Of a DNA stretch of 64,000 nt, positions 33,735 through 42,607 are shown piece after piece. A program made the position numbers and the translations under genes. Each line of letters opens with the position of its first letter. The stretch's first letter is position 1. This stretch comes from Aliirhizobium wenxiniae (GTDB lineage Bacteria > Pseudomonadota > Alphaproteobacteria > Rhizobiales > Rhizobiaceae): contig NZ_JAEUAN010000028.1 of assembly GCF_019511445.1 (NCBI RefSeq), positions 21,383-85,382 on the forward strand. The letters run 5' to 3'. The notes beneath the pieces are model-generated. The model made no database searches and was not told the DNA's origin. It worked only from the letters and a program-made list of their open reading frames with translations.

Positions 33735-34676
33735 ATGGCTAACTCTATCATTGCCGCCGGCGACACGCCGGTCGTGACGAGACGGCGCAAGGTCGTGTCC
33801 AAGCGTCGCCGCAAGGTGCAGGACGCGCTCGTCGCCTACTCCTTCATTGCCCCGAATTTCCTAGGATTTGCCGTCTTCACGCTCGGCCCGATCCTGTTCG
33901 CCTTCGTGCTGGCCTTCATGCACTGGGACGGCAGCAATGCCATGACCTTTGCCGGGCTGGACAATTTCTGGCGCCTGTTCGAAGACAAGGCGTTCATCGA
34001 CGCCTTCTGGAACACGATCATCTATACGGTGGTGTCTGTGCCCGCGACGCTTGCCTGCGCGCTCGGCCTTGCCATCCTTCTGAACCAGAAAATCCTCGGC
34101 CGCGACTTCTTCCGCACCGCGATGTTTTTTCCCTACGTCGCCTCGCTGGTGGCCGTTGCCGTCGTCTGGAACATGATCTTCAACCCTGAAATGGGTCCGG
34201 TGAACATGCTCCTCTACACGCTCGGCCTCGACCCGAAGGATATGCCGGGTTGGGCCGCCGACCGCCACTGGGCGATGGTCACCGTCATCCTGTTTGGCGT
34301 GTGGAAGAGCATGGGCTATTTTATGGTCATCTATCTGGCCGGCCTGCAGGGCATCAATTCCGAACTCTATGAGGCCGCCGATCTGGATGGTGCCAATGCC
34401 TGGCAGAAATTCCTTTATGTCACCGTGCCCCAGCTCGGCCCGACGACCTTCTTCGTTACCGTGATGCTGACCATCCAGTCCTTCAAGGTATTTGACCAGA
34501 TCTATATGATCACCCAGGGCGGCCCCGGCACCTCGACCCTCGTGCTCGTCTATCACATCTATAACGAGGCGTTCGTCTCCTGGGATCTCGGTTATTCCAG
34601 CATGATCGCGCTCGTCCTGTTCTTCCTCGTGCTGGGTATCACCGTCATCCAGTTCCGCCGCCAGAAGGAGGACTGA
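33735..34676 (+). CDS. ABC sugar importer permease (MalF type)
   Basis: 313 aa, six membrane helices, with a basic N-terminus (RRRKVVSKRRRKVQD) and the permease EAA loop YEAADLDGANAWQKF near residue 213. It belongs to the carbohydrate uptake CUT1 class. Two adjacent ATGs exist at 33732 and 33735; with GGAGGAG at 33724-33730 the second is better spaced. First gene of the importer operon, overlapping regulation with the divergent lyase. Confidence 0.95.
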   Translation: MANSIIAAGDTPVVTRRRKVVSKRRRKVQDALVAYSFIAPNFLGFAVFTLGPILFAFVLAFMHWDGSNAMTFAGLDNFWRLFEDKAFIDAFWNTIIYTVVSVPATLACALGLAILLNQKILGRDFFRTAMFFPYVASLVAVAVVWNMIFNPEMGPVNMLLYTLGLDPKDMPGWAADRHWAMVTVILFGVWKSMGYFMVIYLAGLQGINSELYEAADLDGANAWQKFLYVTVPQLGPTTFFVTVMLTIQSFKVFDQIYMITQGGPGTSTLVLVYHIYNEAFVSWDLGYSSMIALVLFFLVLGITVIQFRRQKED

Positions 34677-34679
34677 GCC

Positions 34680-35516
34680 ATGCGTATTGCCGGCCAGAAA
34701 CTCACCGGGAAACTTGCCGCCATCTATGTGACGGTGATCCTGATCACCCTCGTGATGCTGCTTCCCTTCGCCTGGATGCTGTCGGCCTCGCTGAAACTGA
34801 GCAGCGAAGTCTTCGTCTTCCCGATCGAATGGATCCCGTCCAATCCGCAGTGGCAGAACTACGTCGATATCTGGACGAAGATCCCGCTGGCGCTGTTCAT
34901 CTACAACACGTCGAAGCTGACGATCATCGTCACGGTCTTGCAGTTGTTTACGTCCAGCTTTGCGGCCTACGCCTTTGCCAAGCTGGAGTTCCCCTACAAG
35001 AACGCGCTGTTCCTCGGCTACATCGCCACAATCGCCATGCCCTGGCAGGTCTATATGGTGCCGCAGTTCCTGCTGATGCGCGAATTCGGCCTCAACAACA
35101 CGCACCTGGCGCTGATCTGCCTGCAGGCATTCACCGCCTTCGGCGTGTTCCTGATGCGGCAGTTCTACATGTCGATCCCGACCGAGCTTTGCGAGGCGGC
35201 CCGTATCGACGGCATGAACGAATACCAGATCTGGGCGAAGATCATGCTGCCGCTATCGAAGCCAGCACTTTCCACGCTGACGATCTTCACCTTCGTCACC
35301 ACCTGGAACGATTTTCTCGGGCCGATGATCTACCTGACCAAGACCGAGCTGAAGACGATCCAGATCGGCCTGCGCATGTTCATCAGCCAATATTCGGCCG
35401 AATACGGGCTTATCATGGCCGCTTCAGTCGTCGCGCTGATCCCGGTTCTGATCGTCTTCCTGTCGCTGCAGCGCTTCTTCGTCGAAGGCGTCGCATCTTC
35501 CGGCCTGAAGGGATAA
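34680..35516 (+). CDS. ABC sugar importer permease (MalG type)
   Basis: 278 aa, six membrane helices, EAA loop CEAARIDGMNEYQIWAKIML near residue 180, ending ASSGLKG, typical for MalG-like CUT1 permeases. Starts 3 bp after the MalF-type gene, with GGAGG inside that gene's end as ribosome site. Forms the inner-membrane heterodimer with the preceding product. Confidence 0.95.
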   Translation: MRIAGQKLTGKLAAIYVTVILITLVMLLPFAWMLSASLKLSSEVFVFPIEWIPSNPQWQNYVDIWTKIPLALFIYNTSKLTIIVTVLQLFTSSFAAYAFAKLEFPYKNALFLGYIATIAMPWQVYMVPQFLLMREFGLNNTHLALICLQAFTAFGVFLMRQFYMSIPTELCEAARIDGMNEYQIWAKIMLPLSKPALSTLTIFTFVTTWNDFLGPMIYLTKTELKTIQIGLRMFISQYSAEYGLIMAASVVALIPVLIVFLSLQRFFVEGVASSGLKG

Positions 35517-35520
35517 GTTC

Positions 35521-36693
35521 ATGAACGCCATCTCCCCCATCGCTCCACAGCCGATCACCGATGAACAGGTGAAAGTGGCCCTCGATGTCGCTGTCGAGCA
35601 GATCCGTCGCAACCTGCCGGAATTCACCTACAGCGCCCAGAATCATTCGAGCGTGAACAATTTCTATCCGCCCGTTGCCAACAACCAGTGGACCGCCGGT
35701 TTCTGGCCGGGCGAAATCTGGCTGGCCTTCGAGCATACCGGCGACAAGACCTTTCAGTATGCGGCGCAGATCCAGGTGCAGAGCTTTCTGCACCGGATCG
35801 AGAACCGCATCGAGACCGACCACCACGACATGGGCTTCCTCTACTCGCCCTCCTGCATTGCCGCGTGGAAGCTGGTGGGTGACGAGGATGGCCGCCGGGC
35901 AGCACTTCTCGCCGCCGACCAGCTGATCGAGCGTTACCAGCCGATCGGCCAGTTCATTCAGGCCTGGGGCCGCAAGGGCGTGGCGGAAGAATATCGCTAT
36001 ATCATCGACTGCCTGCTGAACCTGCCGCTGCTCTATTGGGCAACCGAGCAGACGGGCGACCAGAAATACCGCGATATCGCGCTCATCCATGCCCGCACGA
36101 CGCTGAAGAACTCGGTGCGCCCGGACGATTCTACTTATCACACCTTCTACATGGACCCGGTCACCGGCGCGCCGGTGCGCGGCGCGACCAAGCAGGGTTA
36201 TGCCGATGACAGTTTCTGGGCGCGCGGCCAGGCCTGGGGCGTGGCCGGCATGGCGTTTTCCTATCGTTACGAGCGGATCGACGAATATCGCGACACGTTC
36301 GACCGGCTGCTGGCATTCTACCTGAACAAGCTGCCGGCAGACATGGTGCCCTATTGGGACATGGTATTTTCCGATGGCGACAACGAACCGCGCGATACGT
36401 CTGCGGCCTCGATCGTTGCCTGCGGACTGCTGGAGATGGCCGATCTCGTCGGCGGCGAAGCTGCGGATCGGTATCGTGACCTCGCCCGCCGGATGATCAA
36501 AAGCCTAGCCGATCATTACGCCGTCAAGGACCCGGCCATCTCCAACGGGCTCGTCCTGCACGGCACCTATTCGAAGAAATCCCCCTACAACACCTGCCGC
36601 GGCGAAGGCGTCGACGAGTGCGTCTCCTGGGGTGACTATTATTACATGGAAGCCCTGACGCGCCTGTCGCGTTCGTGGTCTTCCTACTGGTGA
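35521..36693 (+). CDS. GH88 unsaturated glucuronyl hydrolase
   Basis: 390 aa, a complete GH88 alpha6/alpha6 barrel. Motifs are NNQWTAGFWPGEIWLAFEH near 58, DHHDMGFLYSPSCIAAWK near 102 with a catalytic-type Asp, GYADDSFWARGQAWGVAGMA near 226, and EPRDTSAASIVACGLLEMAD near 288. GH88 removes the 4,5-unsaturated uronate that lyases leave at the non-reducing end. It is cytoplasmic and sits between transporter genes. It pairs logically with the lyase at 31722-33509. Confidence 0.93.
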   Translation: MNAISPIAPQPITDEQVKVALDVAVEQIRRNLPEFTYSAQNHSSVNNFYPPVANNQWTAGFWPGEIWLAFEHTGDKTFQYAAQIQVQSFLHRIENRIETDHHDMGFLYSPSCIAAWKLVGDEDGRRAALLAADQLIERYQPIGQFIQAWGRKGVAEEYRYIIDCLLNLPLLYWATEQTGDQKYRDIALIHARTTLKNSVRPDDSTYHTFYMDPVTGAPVRGATKQGYADDSFWARGQAWGVAGMAFSYRYERIDEYRDTFDRLLAFYLNKLPADMVPYWDMVFSDGDNEPRDTSAASIVACGLLEMADLVGGEAADRYRDLARRMIKSLADHYAVKDPAISNGLVLHGTYSKKSPYNTCRGEGVDECVSWGDYYYMEALTRLSRSWSSYW

Positions 36694-36705
36694 GAGATTG
36701 AACCG

Positions 36706-37815
36706 ATGGCCAGCATTTCGCTTAAGAAATTGAACAAGACCTACGGCGCATTGACCGTTGTTCATGACATCGATCTGGAGATTTCAGACAAGGAATTCAT
36801 CATCCTCGTCGGCCCGTCCGGCTGCGGAAAGTCCACGACCCTGCGCATGATCGCCGGCCTTGAGGAAATCTCCGGCGGCGAACTGATCATTGGCGGCGAT
36901 GTCGTCAATGACGTGCCGTCGAAGGACCGCGACATCGCCATGGTATTCCAGAACTATGCGCTCTATCCGCATATGACCGTCTACAAGAACATGGCATTCG
37001 GCCTGCAGCTGCGAAAGGCTTCCCGCGAGGTCATCGACCAGAAGGTGCAGGAAGCGGCAAAGATCCTCGACATCACCCATCTTCTGAACCGCAAGCCGAA
37101 GGCGCTTTCCGGCGGCCAGCGGCAGCGCGTGGCGCTGGGCCGCGCCATGGTGCGCAATCCGGAAGTGTTCCTGCTAGACGAGCCACTCTCCAACCTCGAC
37201 GCAAAGCTGCGCGGCACGATGCGCGCCGAGATCACCAAGCTGCACAAGCGGCTGAACTCGACATTCATCTACGTCACCCACGACCAGATCGAGGCCATGA
37301 CCATGGCCGACCGTATCGTGGTGATGGCCGATGGTCACATCCAGCAGGTCGATACGCCGCAGAACCTCTATGACCGGCCGATCAACATGTTCGTGGCAGG
37401 CTTCATCGGCGCACCGCAGATGAACATGCTGCCTTCGAAGATCGAGAAGCGTGGCGAAGGCTATGTGGCAATCTTCGACGGTCGCGTATTGCCGATCCCG
37501 GCAAGCTTCGACAAGGCCCGGATTGCTCCTTACGAGGGCAAGGAAGTCATTGTCGGCATTCGACCGGAAAACTTCCACGAGCTGGCGCCGGGCGACATCA
37601 ACCCGGACAATATCGCGCCGTTCGACGCCGTCGTCGATCTTGCCGAGCCGATGGGCTCCGAGATCCATCTCAACATCACCGCGGGCAACAAGGCGATGAC
37701 CGTGCGCGTCTCGCCGCGCTTCAAGGCGAAGACGGGCGAAACGGCAAAGCTGGTCGTCGATACGACCAATATGCAGCTGTTCGACAAGGAAACGGAACGC
37801 TCGATCCTCTATTGA
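36706..37815 (+). CDS. ABC sugar importer ATP-binding subunit (MalK/UgpC family)
   Basis: 369 aa. Walker A GPSGCGKST near residue 38, signature LSGGQRQRVALGRA, Walker B VFLLDEPLSNLDAKLRG, H-loop VTHDQIEAMTMADR, and a C-terminal TOBE regulatory domain (EVIVGIRPENFH). It energises the permeases encoded just upstream. ATG at 36706, 12 bp after the GH88 stop. Confidence 0.96.
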   Translation: MASISLKKLNKTYGALTVVHDIDLEISDKEFIILVGPSGCGKSTTLRMIAGLEEISGGELIIGGDVVNDVPSKDRDIAMVFQNYALYPHMTVYKNMAFGLQLRKASREVIDQKVQEAAKILDITHLLNRKPKALSGGQRQRVALGRAMVRNPEVFLLDEPLSNLDAKLRGTMRAEITKLHKRLNSTFIYVTHDQIEAMTMADRIVVMADGHIQQVDTPQNLYDRPINMFVAGFIGAPQMNMLPSKIEKRGEGYVAIFDGRVLPIPASFDKARIAPYEGKEVIVGIRPENFHELAPGDINPDNIAPFDAVVDLAEPMGSEIHLNITAGNKAMTVRVSPRFKAKTGETAKLVVDTTNMQLFDKETERSILY

Positions 37816-37839
37816 GGACGCCGAGCCGGGAGGAAGGCC

Positions 37840-38571
37840 ATGCAGTGGCTGCGGGACATGTGGACGAAGGAAGGGCCGGGCATTCCCAAGAATGCGCCGA
37901 AAAAGACCGGCCTTGCCCTGTTCGGCCAGACATTTGCCCGTGAATGGTGGGAGATGGTCAAACTGAACATCCTGTTCATTCTGGCCGCCCTTCTCATCAT
38001 CCCGCTGCCGGCCGCACTCGCAGCCATGGCCTTTGTCTGCGTTGCCTTTGTCGAAGACCGCAACACCTATCTGCTGCGCGATTTCTTGGAAGCGCTGCGC
38101 CGTTATTTCTGGCGCGCGACGATTTGGGGCTTGCTGTTTGCCGCAGCCATCGGCCTCGGTGGTTATGCCGTTGCCACATATGCATCGGCAGCGCGGGAAA
38201 ATCTGATGTTGGCGGTGCCGCTGGCGATCGCCTTTGTCGTGACCCTTTTCCTCTGCATCACCGCCTGCCATTTTCTGGTGCTGATGGTGATGCGCGACCT
38301 GCCGGCGAGAAAACTGCTGCAGCTTTCGGCCATCGCATCGATCATAAGGCCGTTGCCAGTGATGGCGGCGCTGCTTTTCGTGGCGGGCCTGTGGCTCGCC
38401 CATATCGCATTTTATCCCGTGTCGGTGTTCATGCCGGCCACACTCAATTTTTCTCTTGGGCTTTTTGCCATCACCTTTGCCGCGCACCGCGCCGCCGTGA
38501 TGGTGCTTGCCCTGCCTGTTGCGACACAGCCCAACCTTGAGACAGAGGCGGCAGCCGCAAAGCATATTTAA
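37840..38571 (+). CDS. YesL-like (DUF624) membrane protein
   Basis: 243 aa with about five hydrophobic helices. DUF624 markers: GQTFAREWWEMVKLNILFIL at residues 29-48, DRNTYLLRDFLEALRRYFWR, and LLQLSAIASIIRPLPVMAAL. B. subtilis YesL lies in a pectin/rhamnogalacturonan cluster, and the family tracks with oligosaccharide ABC operons. Role unknown; maybe a transporter accessory. GGGAGGAAGG precedes the ATG at 37840. Confidence 0.85.
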   Translation: MQWLRDMWTKEGPGIPKNAPKKTGLALFGQTFAREWWEMVKLNILFILAALLIIPLPAALAAMAFVCVAFVEDRNTYLLRDFLEALRRYFWRATIWGLLFAAAIGLGGYAVATYASAARENLMLAVPLAIAFVVTLFLCITACHFLVLMVMRDLPARKLLQLSAIASIIRPLPVMAALLFVAGLWLAHIAFYPVSVFMPATLNFSLGLFAITFAAHRAAVMVLALPVATQPNLETEAAAAKHI

Positions 38572-38602
38572 ACCAGAGACAATCCAGGGAAGGAGAAACA
38601 GG

Positions 38603-39883
38603 ATGTATTTGGAAACTTTAGGGAGAGGCATGAAACTGACGCTGGCTGGCCTTGCGCTTGCGGCGTCCACCGCCGGTGCTGCCTTGGCGCAATCGGGTGA
38701 GGCCGTCACACTGCGCTGGGCGCTTTGGGATTGGGACAAGGTAGCCTTCTACAAACCACTGATCGAAGCCTATCAGGCCAAGAACCCCAATGTGAAATTC
38801 GAGCATGTCGATCTCGGCTCGCAGGATTATCAGCAGATGATCGCTACGCAGCTTGCGGGCGGTTCGAAGGATATCGACATCGTCACCGTCAAGGACGTAC
38901 CGAACTATACGAACCTCATCCGCGCCGGCTCGATCATGGATCTCTCCAGCTTCATGAAGGAGCAGAACATCGACTCGGCATCCTTCGGCGGTCTGGCCGA
39001 AGAAATGACGATTGACGGGAAGATCTATTCTTTGCCATTCCGCTCGGATTTCTGGGTCGTCTATTACAACAAGGACATTTTTGACAAGGCCGGCGTGCCC
39101 TACCCGACCAACGACATGACCTGGGCGCAGTTCGATGAGACCGCGACCAAGCTTGCCGGCGGCATGGGCGTTAACAAGACCTATGGCGCACTGCTGCACA
39201 CCTGGCGCTCCACCGTTCAGCTGGCCGGCATCCAGGACGGCAAGAACACATTGGCTGGCCCGGATTATGCATTCCTGAAGCCCTGGTACGAGCGTGCGCT
39301 GAAGCTGCAGGAAGATGGCGTCGTGCCGTCCTATGCAACGCTGAAGACCTCGAACACCCATTATTCGGGTCCGTTCTTCAACGGCACGATCGGCATGCTG
39401 CCGATGGGCACATGGTTTGTCGGCACGCAGATCGCCAAGGTCAAGTCGGGTGAATCGAAGAGCAAGAACTGGGGAATCGTGAAATTCCCGCATCCGGAAG
39501 GCGTTGTTGCCGGTACGACCGCAGCGCAGATTTCCGGCCTGTCGGTGAACAGCAATTCCACCCACAAGGAAGCGGTTCTCGACTTCATCAAGTTCGTCAC
39601 CAGCGCGGAAGGCGCCTCGATCATCGCATCGACCGGCACGATCCCGACCGTGCGTACGCCGGAAGTGACGGCCAAGATCGCCTCGCTCGACGGCTTCCCG
39701 CAGGACGAAACCAGCAAGGCTGCACTTGAGCCCGGCAAGTCCTATCTGGAAATGGCGGTGACGCCGAATGCTGCCCGTATCGAGGTCATCCTCAATCGCG
39801 CGCATGACTCGATGATGACCGACAATACCTCGATCGATGACGGTCTGAAGGAAATGACCGATGGCGTAAAAGCCATCAAGTAA
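38603..39883 (+). CDS. ABC sugar importer substrate-binding protein
   Basis: 426 aa. A signal peptide (residues 1-30) ends TAGAALA/QS. The mature protein is a family 1 solute-binding protein (VTLRWALWDWDKVAFYKPLI, SLPFRSDFWVVYYNKDIFDK, FFNGTIGMLPMGTWFVG, SAEGASIIASTGTIPTV). AAGGAGAAACAGG precedes the ATG at 38603. It is placed after the permease, ATPase and YesL genes, and a strong terminator follows. Aromatic-rich ligand region suits an oligosaccharide. Confidence 0.94.
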   Translation: MYLETLGRGMKLTLAGLALAASTAGAALAQSGEAVTLRWALWDWDKVAFYKPLIEAYQAKNPNVKFEHVDLGSQDYQQMIATQLAGGSKDIDIVTVKDVPNYTNLIRAGSIMDLSSFMKEQNIDSASFGGLAEEMTIDGKIYSLPFRSDFWVVYYNKDIFDKAGVPYPTNDMTWAQFDETATKLAGGMGVNKTYGALLHTWRSTVQLAGIQDGKNTLAGPDYAFLKPWYERALKLQEDGVVPSYATLKTSNTHYSGPFFNGTIGMLPMGTWFVGTQIAKVKSGESKSKNWGIVKFPHPEGVVAGTTAAQISGLSVNSNSTHKEAVLDFIKFVTSAEGASIIASTGTIPTVRTPEVTAKIASLDGFPQDETSKAALEPGKSYLEMAVTPNAARIEVILNRAHDSMMTDNTSIDDGLKEMTDGVKAIK

Positions 39884-39893
39884 CACGCCCTGC

Positions 39894-39930
39894 CCCCGCG
39901 GTGACCTTGGTTGCCGCGGGGTTTTCTTTT
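39894..39930 (+). terminator. Intrinsic terminator after substrate-binding protein gene
   Basis: CCCCGCGG (39894-39901) and CCGCGGGG (39914-39921) with a 12-nt loop, then TTTTCTTTT. It precedes the DUF2264 gene by about 37 bp. Confidence 0.9.
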
Positions 39931-39966
39931 GCCCGAACATCTGCCCGACGAATGACTGGAAGACCG

Positions 39967-41814
39967 ATGATCTACGATCCCGCCCGCGCCAATCCGCTTC
40001 ATGGCAATCCTCTCAAGACGCGCGACGATGTCGCGAAAGCGGTGATGGATCTGTTCAAGCCGCTACTTCCCTATTTTTCCGAAGGCGGTGCACGGGTGCG
40101 CCTCAACGCCACCGGCGCGCATTTCGACCGCGCTGCAGCCGATCTCGAAGGTTTTGCCCGGCCGCTCTGGGGCATCGTGCCGCTGGCCGCAGGCGGCTAT
40201 GACTTTCCGCACTGGGAGCTTTATCGGCGCGGCCTCGCCAACGGCACGGATCCGTCCCACCCGGAATATTGGGGTGATGTTTCCCGCACCGACCAGCGGC
40301 AAGTGGAGCTTGCGGCAATCGGTTTTGCCATCGCCATGGTGCCGCAGTTCATCTGGGAACCGCTGAGTGAGACCCAGAAGAAGACCATTGCCGCCTATCT
40401 GATTTCCGCGCGGGACAAGGAGTTCGTCGACAACAACTGGAAATTTTTCCGCGTCCTGATCGATCTCGGGCTGACGCAGGCCGGTATCGATTTCGACCGC
40501 TCGCTGACGGAAAAATATCTCGATGAAGTCGAGGCGTTCCGGCTTGGCGAAGGCTGGTATCGCGACGGGCCGGTGAAGCGCGCCGACCACTACGTGCCCT
40601 TCGCCCTGCATTTCTATGCGCTGATCTATTCCGTCATTGCCAAGCACGACACCAAACGCGCTGCCGCCTATCGCGAGCGTGCAAACGTGTTTGCCAAGGA
40701 TATCCGTCACTGGTTCGGCCCGGATGGTGCAGCCCTCGCCTTCGGCCGCAGCCAAACCTATCGTTTTGCCTGCGGTGGCATCTGGGGTGCTCTTGCCTTT
40801 GCCGATGTCGAGGCGCTGCCCTGGAGCGAGACCAAGGGCTATTACATGCGCCATATCCGCTGGTGGTCGGACCTGCCGATCGCGGAGCGCGACGGCGTGC
40901 TTTCGATCGGCTACGGCTATCCGAACCTGATGATGAGCGAGAGCTACAACTCCGCCGGCTCGCCCTATTGGGCGCTGAAATTCTTCCTGCCGCTGGCGCT
41001 CTCCGCCGACCACCCGTTCTGGGCTGCGGAGGAGACGGCTGCTCCCGAATTTGCCGATCCGGTGCCGCTGAAGGAAGCCGGCATGGTTGCGATGCATACG
41101 CCGGGCAATACCGTCATCCTCTCCTCAGGCCAACAACATGACAAGATGCTAGGCGCCAACGAGAAATACTCGAAATTCGTCTATTCGACGCGTTACGGCT
41201 TCAATATCGAACTCAACGATCGGCATTTTGTCGCCGCAAGCTTCGACGGCATGCTCGGTCTTTCCGACGATGGCGTGCATTTCCGCATGCGCGAGACGTT
41301 GGAAGAGGCATTGATTGCCGGCGACAACCTCTATTCCCGCTGGAAGCCGTGGGGCGATGTGACGGTCGAGACCTGGCTTGTGCCGGCCAACCCATGGCAC
41401 ATTCGCCTGCACCGCATCACCACACCGCGCCCACTGCAAACCAGCGAGGGCGGATTTGCAATCCCGCGGGCCGATTTCAATGCCGACATCGCCGAGCAAG
41501 ATGGGGGGCGTGCGATCTGGCACGGCCAGACGGACACCAGCGCCATTCTCGACCTGTCACCAGATATCACGCGTAACGGAGTGGCCATCAGCGCCATTGC
41601 CAACAGCAACCTCATTCATGCCAAGACCTTGGTTCCCCAGCTTCGCGGCGAGATCACGCCCGGAACGTCAGTTCTTGCGACCGCGGTCGTGGCGCTTGCA
41701 AAGGCCGATTTCAGCCCGGATCTGTTACAAAACGCACCGAAATGCCCAAGCATCACGCAACTGGAACAGCTTTTCGGCAGCGAAGGACTACGCGTTCCGA
41801 TCTTCGGTGACTGA
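39967..41814 (+). CDS. DUF2264 protein (putative uronide-active glycosidase)
   Basis: 615 aa. The N-terminal toroid-like domain has FARPLWGIVPLAAGGYDFPH near residue 60, HPEYWGDVSRTDQRQVELAA, and NNWKFFRVLIDLGL. The centre holds YRDGPVKRADHYVPFALHFY and GRSQTYRFACGGIWGALAFA; a beta-sandwich C-terminus follows. DUF2264 proteins occur in polysaccharide loci, and I recall that some are beta-glucuronidases (GH154), not checked. No signal peptide. The ATG at 39967 has GGAAGACC upstream. It lies past a terminator, so expression may rely on read-through. Confidence 0.8.
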   Translation: MIYDPARANPLHGNPLKTRDDVAKAVMDLFKPLLPYFSEGGARVRLNATGAHFDRAAADLEGFARPLWGIVPLAAGGYDFPHWELYRRGLANGTDPSHPEYWGDVSRTDQRQVELAAIGFAIAMVPQFIWEPLSETQKKTIAAYLISARDKEFVDNNWKFFRVLIDLGLTQAGIDFDRSLTEKYLDEVEAFRLGEGWYRDGPVKRADHYVPFALHFYALIYSVIAKHDTKRAAAYRERANVFAKDIRHWFGPDGAALAFGRSQTYRFACGGIWGALAFADVEALPWSETKGYYMRHIRWWSDLPIAERDGVLSIGYGYPNLMMSESYNSAGSPYWALKFFLPLALSADHPFWAAEETAAPEFADPVPLKEAGMVAMHTPGNTVILSSGQQHDKMLGANEKYSKFVYSTRYGFNIELNDRHFVAASFDGMLGLSDDGVHFRMRETLEEALIAGDNLYSRWKPWGDVTVETWLVPANPWHIRLHRITTPRPLQTSEGGFAIPRADFNADIAEQDGGRAIWHGQTDTSAILDLSPDITRNGVAISAIANSNLIHAKTLVPQLRGEITPGTSVLATAVVALAKADFSPDLLQNAPKCPSITQLEQLFGSEGLRVPIFGD

Positions 41815-41852
41815 GCTTGAACCTGGTCTCTCCCGATTTCGGTCTGGAGAGA

Positions 41853-42329
41853 TCAGCGCGTCGAAAAATCGACAAGCGAGATATCGACGGACCAGTCGTA
41901 GTCTTCAGGGATGATGGTCGCGGGTCGTGGCGGAGCAAAGCCGAGCGGAAGCAATCCATGGCAAGTCACTGCGGCCTGCCCCGGCTCGATGATCGTATCG
42001 TCCTGTAGAAAACCGCGATAGGCGACCGACGAATGCCCTGTCATACGGCCAAGCAGACTGAACGACACCCTCTGCACGGCTGCATCATTACCGTTAAGGA
42101 ATTCGATCGCGACGGGTTTTGAAGGATCGGTACATGCGACCGGATCCACGGATACTTTCGCCGTCACCGCTTCCTTGGTGTTCTGACGTGTTGACGGCTG
42201 CAAGGCGGTGGCGATCGCCACGGTGATCCCGATGATCGCGACAAGCGCAAGTGCGGGATAGGCCGCGCGTCGATTGAAGAGAAAAAGCAATCCCACCAAC
42301 AGGATCGCGACGGCAGCGGCCAAAGCCAT
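41853..42329 (-). CDS. Conserved hypothetical protein with two membrane helices
   Basis: About 158 aa from the ATG at 42329 (CAGGTG upstream). Two hydrophobic segments lie in the first 45 residues (MALAAAVAILLVGLLFLFN and YPALALVAIIGITVAIATAL). A soluble domain follows, with two Cys (DPVACTDP, AAVTCHGLLP) and FSLLGRMTGHSSVAYRGFLQ, EDYDWSVDISLVDF. Probably anchored with the domain in the periplasm. I do not recognise a function. Convergent with the DUF2264 gene, so not part of that operon. Confidence 0.6.
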   Translation of the reverse strand: MALAAAVAILLVGLLFLFNRRAAYPALALVAIIGITVAIATALQPSTRQNTKEAVTAKVSVDPVACTDPSKPVAIEFLNGNDAAVQRVSFSLLGRMTGHSSVAYRGFLQDDTIIEPGQAAVTCHGLLPLGFAPPRPATIIPEDYDWSVDISLVDFSTR

Positions 42330-42494
42330 CAATTCACCTGTGTCATCGAGCCTGTGTAATCGAGATTGTTTCCATATTTCGGAGATAAGCATCTCTCGCA
42401 GACAGGCAATAGCTCATAGGTAAATTGGGCTGAATAGCCACACACTTGGGTGTGAACAGCGTGGATTACGCGCTCATTTTCAGAGCTCAGATGC

Positions 42495-42527
42495 GCCGGG
42501 CAACTCGACCAAATGGAGTTGCCCGGC
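42495..42527. repeat. Perfect 12-bp inverted repeat downstream of atoB
   Basis: GCCGGGCAACTC / GAGTTGCCCGGC with a 9-bp loop; no T-run on either strand. It may stabilise the 3' end of the ato mRNA. Confidence 0.5.
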
Positions 42528-42607
42528 ACGAAATCCCGCAGAAACGCTGAGGAGGACGTTTGCGAGATGATCAACGGCCTGGGAAAAACCGTTGACGGAA
42601 AAGCCGC

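Noticed and set aside
28970..41814. Pectin or alginate utilisation as the role of the first sugar locus
   Set aside because: No pectate lyase, PL7/PL17 alginate lyase motifs or GH28 are visible; the lyase is of the heparinase II/III type. It cannot be fully excluded because that family is broad.
42495..42527. Intrinsic terminator for the ato operon
   Set aside because: The 12-bp palindrome is perfect but lacks a T-run on the minus strand, so it is listed only as a repeat.
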